DNA from: Zea mays
Lineage: Eukaryota > Streptophyta > Magnoliopsida > Poales > Poaceae
DNA: 64,000 bases
Assembly: GCF_902167145.1 (NCBI RefSeq)
Contig: NW_023366905.1
Coordinates: 1-64,000, forward strand
Direction: 5' to 3'
The notes under the pieces are model-generated. The model was not told where the DNA came from. It saw only the letters and a program-made list of their open reading frames with translations, and searched no databases. The translations under genes were made by a program, and so were the position numbers. Positions 48,590 to 63,400 of this stretch are shown here, piece after piece. Numbering within the stretch: the first letter of the stretch is position 1; each line of letters opens with the position of its first letter.

Positions 48590-51500
48590 CATTCATGGCT
48601 ATTTTCGACAAAAATGGGGGTTGTGTGGCAATTGATCATTGACCAGAGGCTCATACACCTCACCCCACATATGTTTCCTTGCCATAGATCACATTCTTGG
48701 ATTTCTGGTGGAGACCATTTCTTGGTTAAAAATCCGTACGTGTTAGCCTTCGGTATTATTGAAAATGGTCGTTCATGGCTATTTTCGACAAAAATGGGGG
48801 TTGTGTGGCCATTGATCATCGACCAGACGCTCATACACCTCACCCCACATATGTTTCCTTGCCATAGATCACATTCTTGGATTTCTGGTGGAGACCATTT
48901 CTTGGTCAAAAATCCGTAGGTGTTAGCCTTCGGTATTATTGAAAATGGTCGTTCATGGCTATTTTCGACAAAAATGGGGGTTGTGTGGCCATTGATCATC
49001 GACCAGACGCTCATACACCTCACCCCACATATGTTTCCTTGCCATAGATCACATTCTTGGATTTCTGGTGGAGACCATTTCTTGGTCTAAAATCCGTAGG
49101 TGTTAGCCTCTAGTATTATTGAAAATGGTCGCTCATGGCTATTTTCAAGGTCGCTCATGGCTATTTTCATAAAAAATGGGGGTTGTGTGGCCATTTATCA
49201 TCGACTAGAGGCTCATAAACCTCACCCCACATATGTTTCCTTGCCATAGATTACATTCTTGGATTTCTGGTGGAAACCATTTCTTGGTTAAAAACTCGTA
49301 CGTGTTAGCCTTCGGTATTATTGAAAATGGTCATTCATGGCTATTTTCGGCAAAATGGGGGTTGTGTGGCCATTGATCATCGACCAGACGCTCATACACC
49401 TCACCCCACATTTGTTTCCTTGCCATAGATCACATTCTTGGATTTCTGGTGGAGACCATTTCTTGGTCTAAAATCCGTAGGTGTTAGCCTCTAGTATTAT
49501 TGAAAATGGTCGCTCATGGCTATTTTCAAGGTCGCTCATGGCTATTTTCATAAAAAATGGGGGTTGTGTGGCCATTTATCATCGACTAGAGGCTCATAAA
49601 CCTCACGCCACATATGTTTCCTTGCCATGGATTACATTCTTGGATTTCTGGTGGAAACCATTTCTTGGTTAAAAACTCGTACGTGTTAGCCTTCGGTATT
49701 ATTGAAAATGGTCATTCATGGCTATTTTCGGCAAAATGGGGGTTGTCTGGCCATTGATCGTCGACCAGAGGCTCATACACCTCACCCCACATATGTTTCC
49801 TTGTCGTAGATCACATTCTTGGATTTCTGGTGGAGACCATTTCTTGGTCAAAAATCCGTAGGTGTTAGCCTTCGATATTATTGAATATGGTCATTCAAGT
49901 TAATTTTCGGCAAAATGGGGGTTGTGTGGCCATTGATCGTCGACTAGAGGCTCATACACCTCACCCCACATATGTTTCCTTGTCGTAGATCATATTCTTG
50001 GATTTCTGGTGGAGACCATTTCTTGGTCAAAAATCCGTAGGTGTTAGCCTTCGATATTATTGAAAATGGTCATTCATGGCTATTTTCGGCAAAATGGGGG
50101 TTGTGTGGCCATTGATCGTCGACTAGAGGCTCATACACCTCACCCCACATATGTTTCCTTGCCATAGATCACATTCTTGGATTTCTGGTGGAGACCATTT
50201 CTTGGTCAAAAACTCGTACGTGTTAGCCTTCGGTATTATTGAAAATGGTCGTTCATGGCTATTTTCTGCAAAATGGGGGTTCTGTGGCCATTGATCATCG
50301 ACCAGAGGCTCGTACACCTCACCCCACATATGTTTCCTTGCCATAGATCACATTCTTGGATTTCTGGTGGAGACCATTTCTTGGTCTAAAATCCGTAGGT
50401 GTTAGCCTTCGGTATTATTGAAAATGGTCGTTCATGGCTATTTTCGACAAAAATGGGGGTTGTCTGGCCATTGATCATCGACCAGACGCTCATACACCTC
50501 ACCCCACATAAGTTTCCTTGCCATAGATCACATTCTTGGATTTCTGGTGGAGACCATTTCTTGGTCAAAAATCCATAGGTGTTAGCCTTCGGTATTATTG
50601 AAAATGGTCGTTCATGGCTATTTTCGACAAAAATGGGGGTTGTGTGGCCATTGATCATCGACCAGACGCTCATACACCTCACCCCACATATGTTTCCTTG
50701 CCATAGATCACATTCTTGGATTTCTGGTGGAGACCATTTCTTGGTCAAAAATCCGTAGGTGTTAGCCTTCGGTATTATTGAAAATGGTCGTTCATGGCTA
50801 TTTTCGACAAAAATGGGGGTTGTGTGGCCATTGATCATCGACCAGACGCTCATACACCTCACCCCACATATGTTTCCTTGCCATAGATCACATTCTTGGA
50901 TTTCTGGTGGAGACCATTTCTTGGTCTAAAATCCGTAGGTGTTAGCCTCTAGTATTATTGAAAATGGTCGCTCATGGCTATTTTCAAGGTCGCTCATGGC
51001 TATTTTCATAAAAAATGGGGGTTGTGTGGCCATTTATCATCGACTAGAGGCTCATAAACCTCACCCCACATATGTTTCCTTGCCGTAGATTACATTCTTG
51101 GATTTCTGGTGGAAACCATTTCTTGGTTAAAAACTCGTACGTGTTAGCCTTCGGTATTATTGAAAATGGTCATTCATGGCTATTTTCGGCAAAATGGGGG
51201 TTGTGTGGCCATTGATCATCGACCAGACGCTCATACACCTCACCCCACATTTGTTTCCTTGCCATAGATCACATTCTTGGATTTCTGGTGGAGACCATTT
51301 CTTGGTCTAAAATCCGTAGGTGTTAGCCTCTAGTATTATTGAAAATGGTCGCTCATGGCTATTTTCAAGGTCGCTCATGGCTATTTTCATAAAAAATGGG
51401 GGTTGTGTGGCCATTTATCATCGACTAGAGGCTCATAAACCTCACGCCACATATGTTTCCTTGCCATGGATTACATTCTTGGATTTCTGGTGGAAACCAT

Positions 51501-54500
51501 TTCTTGGTTAAAAACTCGTACGTGTTAGCCTTCGGTATTATTGAAAATGGTCATTCATGGCTATTTTCGGCAAAATGGGGGTTGTCTGGCCATTGATCGT
51601 CGACCAGAGGCTCATACACCTCACCCCACATATGTTTCCTTGTCGTAGATCACATTCTTGGATTTCTGGTGGAGACCATTTCTTGGTCAAAAATCCGTAG
51701 GTGTTAGCCTTCGATATTATTGAATATGGTCATTCAAGTTTATTTTCGGCAAAATGGGGGTTGTGTGGCCATTGATCGTCGACTAGAGGCTCATACACCT
51801 CACCCCACATATGTTTCCTTGTCGTAGATCATATTCTTGGATTTCTGGTGGAGACCATTTCTTGGTCAAAAATCCGTAGGTGTTAGCCTTCGATATTATT
51901 GAAAATGGTCATTCATGGCTATTTTCAGCAAAATGGGGGTTGTGTGGCCATTGATCGTCGACTAGAGGCTCATACACCTCACCCCACATATGTTTCCTTG
52001 CCATAGATCACATTCTTGGATTTCTGGTGGAGACCATTTCTTGGTCAAAAACTCGTACGTGTTAGCCTTCGGTATTATTGAAAATGGTCGTTCATGGCTA
52101 TTTTCTGCAAAATGGGGGTTCTGTGGCCATTGATCATCGACCAGAGGCTCGTACACCTCACCCCACATATGTTTCCTTGCCATAGATCACATTCTTGGAT
52201 TTCTGGTGGAGACCATTTCTTGGTCTAAAATCCGTAGGTGTTAGCCTTCGGTATTATTGAAAATGGTCGTTCATGGCTATTTTCGACAAAAATGGGGGTT
52301 GTCTGGCCATTGATCATCGACCAGACGCTCATACACCTCACCCCACATAAGTTTCCTTGCCATAGATCACATTCTTGGATTTCTGGTGGAGACCATTTCT
52401 TGGTCAAAAATCCATAGGTGTTAGCCTTCGGTATTATTGAAAATGGTCGTTCATGGCTATTTTCGACAAAAATGGGGGTTGTGTGGCCATTGATCATCGA
52501 CCAGACGCTCATACACCTCACCCCACATATGTTTCCTTGCCATAGATCACATTCTTGGATTTCTGGTGGAGACCATTTCTTGGTCAAAAATCCGTAGGTG
52601 TTAGCCTTCGGTATTATTGAAAATGGTCGTTCATGGCTATTTTCGACAAAAATGGGGGTTGTGTGGCCATTGATCATCGACCAGACGCTCATACACCTCA
52701 CCCCACATATGTTTCCTTGCCATAGATCACATTCTTGGATTTCTGGTGGAGACCATTTCTTGGTCTAAAATCCGTAGGTGTTAGCCTCTAGTATTATTGA
52801 AAATGGTCGCTCATGGCTATTTTCAAGGTCGCTCATGGCTATTTTCATAAAAAATGGGGGTTGTGTGGCCATTTATCATCGACTAGAGGCTCATAAACCT
52901 CACCCCACATATGTTTCCTTGCCATAGATTACATTCTTGGATTTCTGGTGGAAACCATTTCTTGGTTAAAAACTCGTACGTGTTAGCCTTCGGTATTATT
53001 GAAAATGGTCATTCATGGCTATTTTCGGCAAAATGGGGGTTGTGTGGCCATTGATCATCGACCAGACGCTCATACACCTCACCCCACATTTGTTTCCTTG
53101 CCATAGATCACATTCTTGGATTTCTGGTGGAGACCATTTCTTGGTCTAAAATCCGTAGGTGTTAGCCTCTAGTATTATTGAAAATGGTCGCTCATGGCTA
53201 TTTTCAAGGTCGCTCATGGCTATTTTCATAAAAAATGGGGGTTGTGTGGCCATTTATCATCGACTAGAGGCTCATAAACCTCACGCCACATATGTTTCCT
53301 TGCCATGGATTACATTCTTGGATTTCTGGTGGAAACCATTTCTTGGTTAAAAACTCGTACGTGTTAGCCTTCGGTATTATTGAAAATGGTCATTCATGGC
53401 TATTTTCGGCAAAATGGGGGTTGTCTGGCCATTGATCGTCGACCAGAGGCTCATACACCTCACCCCACATATGTTTCCTTGTCGTAGATCACATTCTTTG
53501 ATTTCTGGTGGAGACCATTTCTTGGTCAAAAATCCGTAGGTGTTAGCCTTCGATATTATTGAAAATGGTCATTCAAGTCTATTTTCGGCAAAATGGGGGT
53601 TGTGTGGCCATTGATCGTCGACTAGAGGCTCATACACCTCACCCCACATATGTTTCCTTGTCGTAGATCATATTCTTGGATTTCTGGTGGAGACCATTTC
53701 TTGGTCAAAAATCCGTAGGTGTTAGCCTTCGATATTATTGAAAATGGTCATTCATGGCTATTTTCGGCAAAATGGGGGTTGTGTGGCCATTGATCGTCGA
53801 TTAGAGGCTCATACACCTCACCCCACATATGTTTCCTTGCCATAGATCACATTCTTGGATTTCTGGTGGAGACCATTTCTTGGTCAAAAACTCGTACGTG
53901 TTAGCCTTCGGTATTATTGAAAATGGTCGTTCATGGCTATTTTCTGCAAAATGGGGGTTCTATGGCCATTGATCATCGACCAGAGGCTCGTACACCTCAC
54001 CCCACATATGTTTCCTTGCCATAGATCACATTCTTGGATTTCTGGTGGAGACCATTTCTTGGTCTAAAATCCGTAGGTGTTAGCCTTCGGTATTATTGAA
54101 AATGGTCGTTCATGGCTATTTTCGACAAAAATGGGGGTTGTCTGGCCATTGATCATCGACCAGACGCTCATACACCTCACCCCACATAAGTTTCCTTGCC
54201 ATAGATCACATTCTTGGATTTCTGGTGGAGACCATTTCTTGGTCAAAAATCCATAGGTGTTAGCCTTCGGTATTATTGAAAATGGTCGTTCATGGCTATT
54301 TTCGACAAAAATGGGGGTTGTGTGGCCATTGATCATCGACCAGACGCTCGTACACCTCACCCCACATATGTTTCCTTGCCATAGATCACATTCTTGGATT
54401 TCTGGTGGAGACCATTTCTTGGTCAAAAATCCGTAGGTGTTAGCCTTCGGTATTATTGAAAATGGTCGTTCATGGCTATTTTCGACAAAAATGGGGGTTG

Positions 54501-56090
54501 TGTGGCCATTGATCATCGACCAGACGCTCATACACCTCACCCCACATATGTTTCCTTGCCATAGATCACATTCTTGGATTTCTGGTGGAGACCATTTCTT
54601 GGTCTAAAATCCGTAGGTGTTAGCCTCTAGTATTATTGAAAATGGTCGCTCATGGCTATTTTCAAGGTCGCTCATGGCTATTTTCATAAAAAATGGGGGT
54701 TGTGTGGCCATTTATCATCGACTAGAGGCTCATAAACCTCACCCCACATATGTTTCCTTGCCATAGATTACATTCTTGGATTTCTGGTGGAAACCATTTC
54801 TTGGTTAAAAACTCGTACGTGTTAGCCTTCGGTATTATTGAAAATGGTCATTCATGGCTATTTTCGGCAAAATGGGGGTTGTGTGGCCATTGATCATCGA
54901 CCAGACGCTCATACACCTCACCCCACATTTGTTTCCTTGCCATAGATCACATTCTTGGATTTCTGGTGGAGACCATTTCTTGGTCTAAAATCCGTAGGTG
55001 TTAGCCTCTAGTATTATTGAAAATGGTCGCTCATGGCTATTTTCAAGGTCGCTCATGGCTATTTTCATAAAAAATGGGGGTTGTGTGGCCATTTATCATC
55101 GACTAGAGGCTCATAAACCTCACGCCACATATGTTTCCTTGCCATGGATTACATTCTTGGATTTCTGGTGGAAACCATATCTTGGTTAAAAACTCGTACG
55201 TGTTAGCCTTCGGTATTATTGAAAATGGTCATTCATGGCTATTTTCGGCAAAATGGGGGTTGTCTGGCCATTGATCGTCGACCAGAGGCTCATACACCTC
55301 ACCCCACATATGTTTCCTTGTCGTAGATCACATTCTTGGATTTCTGGTGGAGACCATTTATTGGTCAAAAATCCGTAGGTGTTAGCCTTCGATATTATTG
55401 AAAATGGTCATTCAAGTCTATTTTCGGCAAAATGGGGGTTGTGTGGCCATTGATCGTCGACTAGAGGCTCATACACCTCACCCCACATATGTTTCCTTGT
55501 CGTAGATCATATTCTTGGATTTCTGGTGGAGACCATTTCTTGGTCAAAAATCCGTAGGTGTTAGCCTTCGATATTATTGAAAATGGTCATTCATGGCTAT
55601 TTTCGGCAAAATGGGGGTTGTGTGGCCATTGATCGTCGACTAGAGGCTCATACACCTCACCCCACATATGTTTCCTTGCCATAGATCACATTCTTGGATT
55701 TCTGGTGGACCATTTCTTGGTCAAAAACTCGTACGTGTTAGCCTTCGGTATTATTGAAAATGGTCGTTCATGGCTATTTTCTGCAAAATGGGGGTTCTGT
55801 GGCCATTGATCATCGACCAGAGGCTCGTACACCTCACCCCACATATGTTTCCTTGCCATAGATCACATTCTTGGATTTCTGGTGGAGACCATTTCTTGGT
55901 CAAAAATCCGTAGGTGTTAGCCTTCGGTATTATTGAAAATGGTCGTTCATGGCTATTTTCGACAAAAATGGGGGTTGTGTGGCCATTGATCATCGACCAG
56001 ACGCTCATACACCTCACCCCACATAAGTTTCCTTGCCATAGATCACATTCTTGGATTTCTGGTGGAGACCATTTCTTGGTCAAAAATCCG
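48590..56090 (-). repeat. 1,839-bp HOR, about four tandem copies
   Basis: Landmarks recur every 1,839 bp: 49481/51320/53159/54998, 50123/51962 and 50386/52225/54064. Each unit holds about ten monomers, two of them with the 22-bp duplication. Shared oddities such as ccccacatttgtttcc, cctcacgccac and cattcaagt (the last in three units) repeat in register. The copies are very similar, so the amplification looks recent. Confidence 0.92.
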
Positions 56091-57480
56091 TAGGTGTTAG
56101 CCTTCGATATTATTGAAAATGGTCATTCATGGCTATTTTCGGCAAAATGGGGGTTGTGTGGCCATTGATCGTCGACTAGAGGCTCATACACCTCACCCCA
56201 CATATGTTTCCTTGCCATAGATCACATTCTTCGATTTCTGGTGGAGACCATTTCTTGGTCAAAAACTCGTACGTGTTAGCCTTCGGTATTATTGAAAATG
56301 GTCGTTCATGGCTATTTTCGGCAAAATGGGGGTTCTGTGGCCATTGATCATCGACCAGAGGCTCATACACCTCACCCCACATATGTTTCCTTGCCATAGA
56401 TCACATTCTTGGATTTCTGGTGGAGACCATTTCTTGGTCAAAAATCCGTAGGTGTTAGCCTTCGGTATTATTGAAAATGGTCGTTCATGGCTATTTTCGA
56501 CAAAAATGGGGGTTGTGTGGCCATTGATCATCGACCAGACGCTCATACACCTCACCCCACATATGTTTCCTTGCCATAGATCACATTCTTGGATTTCTGG
56601 TGGAGACCATTTCTTGGTCTAAAATCCGTAGGTGTTAGCCTCTAGTATTATTGAAAATGGTCGCTCATGGCTATTTTCAAGGTCGCTCATGGCTATTTTC
56701 ATAAAAAATGGGGGTTGTGTGGCCATTTATCATCGACTAGAGGCTCATAAACGTCACCCCACATATGTTTCCTTGCCATAGATTACATTCTTGGATTTCT
56801 GGTGGAAACCATTTCTTGGTTAAAAACTCGTACGTGTTAGCCTTCGGTATTATTGAAAATGGTCATTCATGGCTATTTTCGGCAAAATGGGGGTTGTGTG
56901 GCCATTGATCGTCGACCAGAGGCTCATACACCTCACCCCACATATATTTCCTTGTCGTAGATCACATTCTTGGATTTCTGGTGGAGACCATTTCTTGGTC
57001 AAAAATCCGTAGGTGTTAGCCTTCGATATTATTGAAAATGGTCGTTCATGGCTATTTTCGACAAAAATGGGGGTTGTGTGGCCATTGATCATCGACCAGA
57101 GGCTCATACACCTCACCCCACATATGTTTCCTTGCCATAGATCACATTCTTGGATTTCTGGTGGAGACCATTTCTTGGTCAAAAATCCGTAGGCGTTAGC
57201 CTTCGGTATTATTGAAAATGGTCGTTCATGGCTATTTTCGACAAAAATGGGGGTTGTGTGGCCATTGATCATCGACCAGAGGCTCATACACCTCACCCCA
57301 CATATGTTTCCTTGCCATAGATCACATTCTTGGATTTCTGGTGGAGACCATTTCTTGGTCAAAAATACGTAGGTGTTAGCCTTCGGTATTGTTGAAAATG
57401 GTCGTTCATGGCTATTTTCGACAAAAATGGGGGTTGTGTGGCCATTGATCATCGACCAGACGCTCATACACCTCACCCCA

Positions 57481-60400
57481 CATATGTTTCCTTGCCATAG
57501 ATCACATTCTTGGATTTCTGGTGGAGACCATTTCTTGGTCTAAAATCCGTAGGTGTTAGCCTCTAGTATTATTGAAAATGGTCGCTCATGGCTATTTTCA
57601 AGGTTGCTCATGGCTATTTTCATAAAAAATGGGGGTTGTGTGGCCATTTATCATTGACTAGAGGCTCATAAACCTCACCCCACATATGTTTCCTTGCCAT
57701 AGATTACATTCTTGGATTTCTAGTGGAAACCATTTCTTGGTTAAAAACTCGTACGTGTTAGCCTTCGGTATTATTGAAAATGGTCATTCATGGCTATTTT
57801 CGGCAAAATGGGGGTTGTGTGGCCATTGATCATCGACCAGAGGCTCGTACCCCTCACCCTACATATGTTTCCTTGCCATAGATCACATTCTTAGATTTCT
57901 GGTGGAGACCATTTCTTGGTTAAAAATCCGTACGTGTTAGCCTTTGGTATTTTTGAAAATGGTCATTCATGGCTATTTTCGACAAAAATGGGGGTTGTGT
58001 GGCCATTGATCATCGACTAGAGGCTCATACACCTCACCCCACATATGTTTCCTTGCCATAGATCACATTCTTGGATTTCTGGTGGAGACCATTTCTTGGT
58101 CAAAAATCCGTAGGTGTTAGCCTTCGGTATTATTGAAAATGGTCGTTCATGGCTATTTTCGACAAAAATGGGGGTTGTGTGGCCATTGATCATCGACCAG
58201 ACGCTCATACACCTCACCCCACATATGTTTCCTTGCCATAGATCACATTCTTGGATTTCTGGTGGAGACCATTTCTTGGTCTAAAATCCGTAGGTGTTAG
58301 CCTCTAGTATTATTGAAAATGGTCGCTCATGGCTATTTTCAAGGTCGCTCATGGCTATTTTCATAAAAAATGGGGGTTGTGTGGCCATTTATCATCGACT
58401 AGAGGCTCATAAACCTCACCCCACATATGTTTCCTTGCCATAGATTACATTCTTGGATTTCTGGTGGAAACCATTTCTTGGTTAAAAACTCGTACGTGTT
58501 AGCCTTCGGTATTATTGAAAATGGTCATTCATGGCTATTTTCGGCAAAATGGGGGTTGTGTGGCCATTGATCGTCGACCAGAGGCTCATACACCTCACCC
58601 CACATATGTTTCCTTGTCGTAGATCACATTCTTGGATTTCTGGTGGAGACCATTTATTGGTCAAAAATCCGTAGGTGTTAGCCTTCGATATTATTGAAAA
58701 TGGTCGTTCATGGCTATTTTCGACAAAAATGGGGGTTATGTGGCCATTGATCATCGACCAGAGGCTCATACACCTCACCCCACATATGTTTCCTTGCCAT
58801 AGATCACATTCTTGGATTTCTGGTGGAGACCATTACTTGGTCAAAAATCCGTAGGTGTTAGCCTTCGGTATTATTGTAAATGGTCATTCATGGCTATTTT
58901 CGACAAAAATGGGGGTTGTGTGGCCATTGATCATCGACCAGAGGCTCATACACCTCACCCCACATATGTTTCCTTGCCATAGATCACATTCTTGGATTTC
59001 TGGTGGAGACCATTTCTTGGTCAAAAATCTGTAGGTCTTAGCCTCTAATATTATTGAAAATGGTCGCTCATGGCTATTTTCATAAAAAAATGGGGGTTGT
59101 GTGGCCATTGATCATCGACCAGACGCTCATACACCTCACCCCACATATGTTTCCTTGCCATAGATCACATTCTTGGATTTCTGGTGGAGACCATTTCTTG
59201 GTCTAAAATCCGTAGGTGTTAGCCTCTAGTATTATTGAAAATGGTCGCTCATCGCTATTTTCAAGGTCGCTCATGGCTATTTTCATAAAAAATGGGGGTT
59301 GTGTGGCCATTTATCATCGACTAGAGGCTCATAAACCTCACCCCACATATGTTTCCTTGCCATAGATTACATTCTTGGATTTCTGGTGGAAACCATTTCT
59401 TGGTTAAAAACTCGTACGTGTTAGCCTTCGGTATTATTGAAAATGGTCATTCATGGCTATTTTCCGCAAAATGGGGGTTGTGTGGCCATTGATCGTCGAC
59501 CAGAGGCTCATACACCTCACCCCACATATGTTTGCTTGTCGTAGATCACATTCTTGGATTTCTGGTGGAGACCATTTCTTGGTCAAAAATCCGTAGGTGT
59601 TAGCCTTCGATATTATTGAAAATGGTCGTTCATGGCTATTTTCGACAAAAATGGGGGTTGTGTGGCCATTGATCATCGACCAGAGGCTCATACACCTCAC
59701 CCCACATATGTTTCCTTGCCATAGATCACATTCTTCGATTTCTGGTCGAGACCATTTCTTGGTCAAAAATCCGTAGGTGTTAGCCTTCGGTATTATTGAA
59801 AATGGTCGTTCATGGCTATTTTCGACAAAAACGGGGGTTGTGTGGCCATTGATCATCGACCAGAGGCTCATACACCTCACCCCACATATGTTTCCTTGCC
59901 ATAGATCACATTCTTGGATTTTTGGTGGAGACCATTTCTTGGTCAAAAATCCGTAGGTGTTAGCCTTCGGTATTATTGAAAATGGTCGTTCATGGCTATT
60001 TTCGACAAAAATGGGGGTTGTGTGGCCATTGATCATCGACCAGACGCTCATACACCTCACCCCACATATATTTCCTTGCCATAGATCACATTCTTGGATT
60101 TCTGGTGGAGACCATTTCTTGGTCTAAAATCCGTAGGTGTTAGCCTCTAGTATTATTGAAAATGGTCGCTCATGGCTATTTTCAAGGTCGCTCATGGCTA
60201 TTTTCATAAAAAATGGGGGTTGTGTCGCCATTTATCATCGACTAGAGGCTCATAAACCTCACCCCACATATGTTTCCTTGCCATAGATCACATTCTTGGA
60301 TTTCTGGTGGTGACCATTTCTTGGTCAAAAATCCGTAGGTGTTAGCCTTCGGTATTATTGTAAATGGTCATTCATGGCTATTTTCGACAAAAATGGGGGT

Positions 60401-63400
60401 TGTGTGGCCATTGATCATCGACCAGAGGCTCATACACCTCACCCCACATATGTTTCCTTGCCATAGATCACATTCTTGGATTTCTGGTGGAGACCATTTC
60501 TTGGTCAAAAATCCGTAGGTCTTAGCCTCTAATATTATTGAAAATGGTCGCTCATGGCTATTTTCATAAAAAAATGGGGGTTGTGTGGCCATTGATCATC
60601 GACCAGACGCTCATACACCTCACCCCACATATGTTTCCTTGCCATAGATCACATTCTTGGATTTCTGGTGGAGACCATTTCTTGGTCTAAAATCCGTAGG
60701 TGTTAGCCTCTAGTATTATTGAAAATGGTCGCTCATGGCTATTTTCAAGGTCGCTCATGGCTATTTTCATAAAAAATGGGGGTTGTGTGGCCATTTATCA
60801 TTGACTAGAGGCTCATAAACCTCACCCCACATATGTTTCCTTGCCATAGATTACATTCTTGGATTTCTAGTGGAAACCATTTCTTGGTTAAAAACTCGTA
60901 CGTGTTAGCCTTCGGTATTATTGAAAATGGTCATTCATGGCTATTTTCGGCAAAATGGGGGTTGTGTGGCCATTGATCATCGACCAGAGGCTCGTACCCC
61001 TCACCCTACATATGTTTCCTTGCCATAGATCACATTCTTAGATTTCTGGTGGAGACCATTTCTTGGTTAAAAATCCGTACGTGTTAGCCTTTGGTATTTT
61101 TGAAAATGGTCATTCATGGCTATTTTCGACAAAAATGGGGGTTGTGTGGCCATTGATCATCGACTAGAGGCTCATACACCTCACCCCACATATGTTTCCT
61201 TGCCATAGATCACATTCTTGGATTTCTGGTGGAGACCATTTCTTGGTCAAAAATCCGTAGGTGTTAGCCTTCGGTATTATTGAAAATGGTCGTTCATGGC
61301 TATTTTCGACAAAAATGGGGGTTGTGTGGCCATTGATCATCGACCAGACGCTCATACACCTCACCCCACATATGTTTCCTTGCCATAGATCACATTCTTG
61401 GATTTCTGGTGGAGACCATTTCTTAGTCTAAAATCCGTAGGTGTTAGCCTCTAGTATTATTGAAAATGGTCGCTCATGGCTATTTTCAAGGTCGCTCATG
61501 GCTATTTTCATAAAAAATGGGGGTTGTGTGGCCATTTATCATCGACTAGAGGCTCATAAACCTCACCCCACATATGTTTCCTTGCCATAGATTACATTCT
61601 TGGATTTCTGGTGGAAACCATTTCTTGGTTAAAAACTCGTACGTGTTAGCCTTCGGTATTATTGAAAATGGTCATTCATGGCTATTTTCGGCAAAATGGG
61701 GGTTGTGTGGCCATTGATCGTCGACCAGAGGCTCATACACCTCACCCCACATATGTTTCCTTGTCGTAGATCACATTCTTGGATTTCTGGTGGAGACCAT
61801 TTATTGGTCAAAAATCCGTAGGTGTTAGCCTTCGATATTATTGAAAATGGTCGTTCATGGCTATTTTCGACAAAAATGGGGGTTATGTGGCCATTGATCA
61901 TCGACCAGAGGCTCATACACCTCACCCCACATATGTTTCCTTGCCATAGATCACATTCTTGGATTTCTGGTGGAGACCATTACTTGGTCAAAAATCCGTA
62001 GGTGTTAGCCTTCGGTATTATTGTAAATGGTCATTCATGGCTATTTTCGACAAAAATGGGGGTTGTGTGGCCATTGATCATCGACCAGAGGCTCATACAC
62101 CTCACCCCACATATGTTTCCTTGCCGTAGATCACATTCTTGGATTTCTGGTGGAGACCATTTCTTGGTCAAAAATCTGTAGGTCTTAGCCTCTAATATTA
62201 TTGAAAATGGTCGCTCATGGCTATTTTCATAAAAAAATGGGGGTTGTGTGGCCATTGATCATCGACCAGACGCTCATACACCTCACCCCACATATGTTTC
62301 CTTGCCATAGATCACATTCTTGGATTTCTGGTGGAGACCATTTCTTGGTCTAAAATCCGTAGGTGTTAGCCTCTAGTATTATTGAAAATGGTCGCTCATC
62401 GCTATTTTCAAGGTCGCTCATGGCTATTTTCATAAAAAATGGGGGTTGTGTGGCCATTTATCATCGACTAGAGGCTCATAAACCTCACCCCACATATGTT
62501 TCCTTGCCATAGATTACATTCTTGGATTTCTGGTGGAAACCATTTCTTGGTTAAAAACTCGTACGTGTTAGCCTTCGGTATTATTGAAAATGGTCATTCA
62601 TGGCTATTTTCCGCAAAATGGGGGTTGTGTGGCCATTGATCGTCGACCAGAGGCTCATACACCTCACCCCACATATGTTTGCTTGTCGTAGATCACATTC
62701 TTGGATTTCTAGTGGAGACCATTTCTTGGTCAAAAATCCGTAGGTGTTAGCCTTCGATATTATTGAAAATGGTCGTTCATGGCTATTTTCGACAAAAATG
62801 GGGGTTGTGTGGCCATTGATCATCGACCTAGAGGCTCATACACCTCACCCCACATATGTTTCCTTGCCATAGATCACATTCTTCGATTTCTGGTCGAGAC
62901 CATTTCTTGGTCAAAAATCCGTAGGTGTTAGCCTTCGGTATTATTGAAAATGGTCGTTCATGGCTATTTTCGACAAAAACGGGGGTTGTGTGGCCATTGA
63001 TCATCGACCAGAGGCTCATACACCTCACCCCACATATGTTTCCTTGCCATAGATCACATTCTTGGATTTTTGGTGGAGACCATTTCTTGGTCAAAAATCC
63101 GTAGGTGTTAGCCTTCGGTATTATTGAAAATGGTCGTTCATGGCTATTTTCGACAAAAATGGGGGTTGTGTGGCCATTGATCATCGACCAGACGCTCATA
63201 CACCTCACCCCACATATATTTCCTTGCCATAGATCACATTCTTGGATTTCTGGTGGAGACCATTTCTTGGTCTAAAATCCGTAGGTGTTAGCCTCTAGTA
63301 TTATTGAAAATGGTCGCTCATGGCTATTTTCAAGGTCGCTCATGGCTATTTTCATAAAAAATGGGGGTTGTGTCGCCATTTATCATCGACTAGAGGCTCA

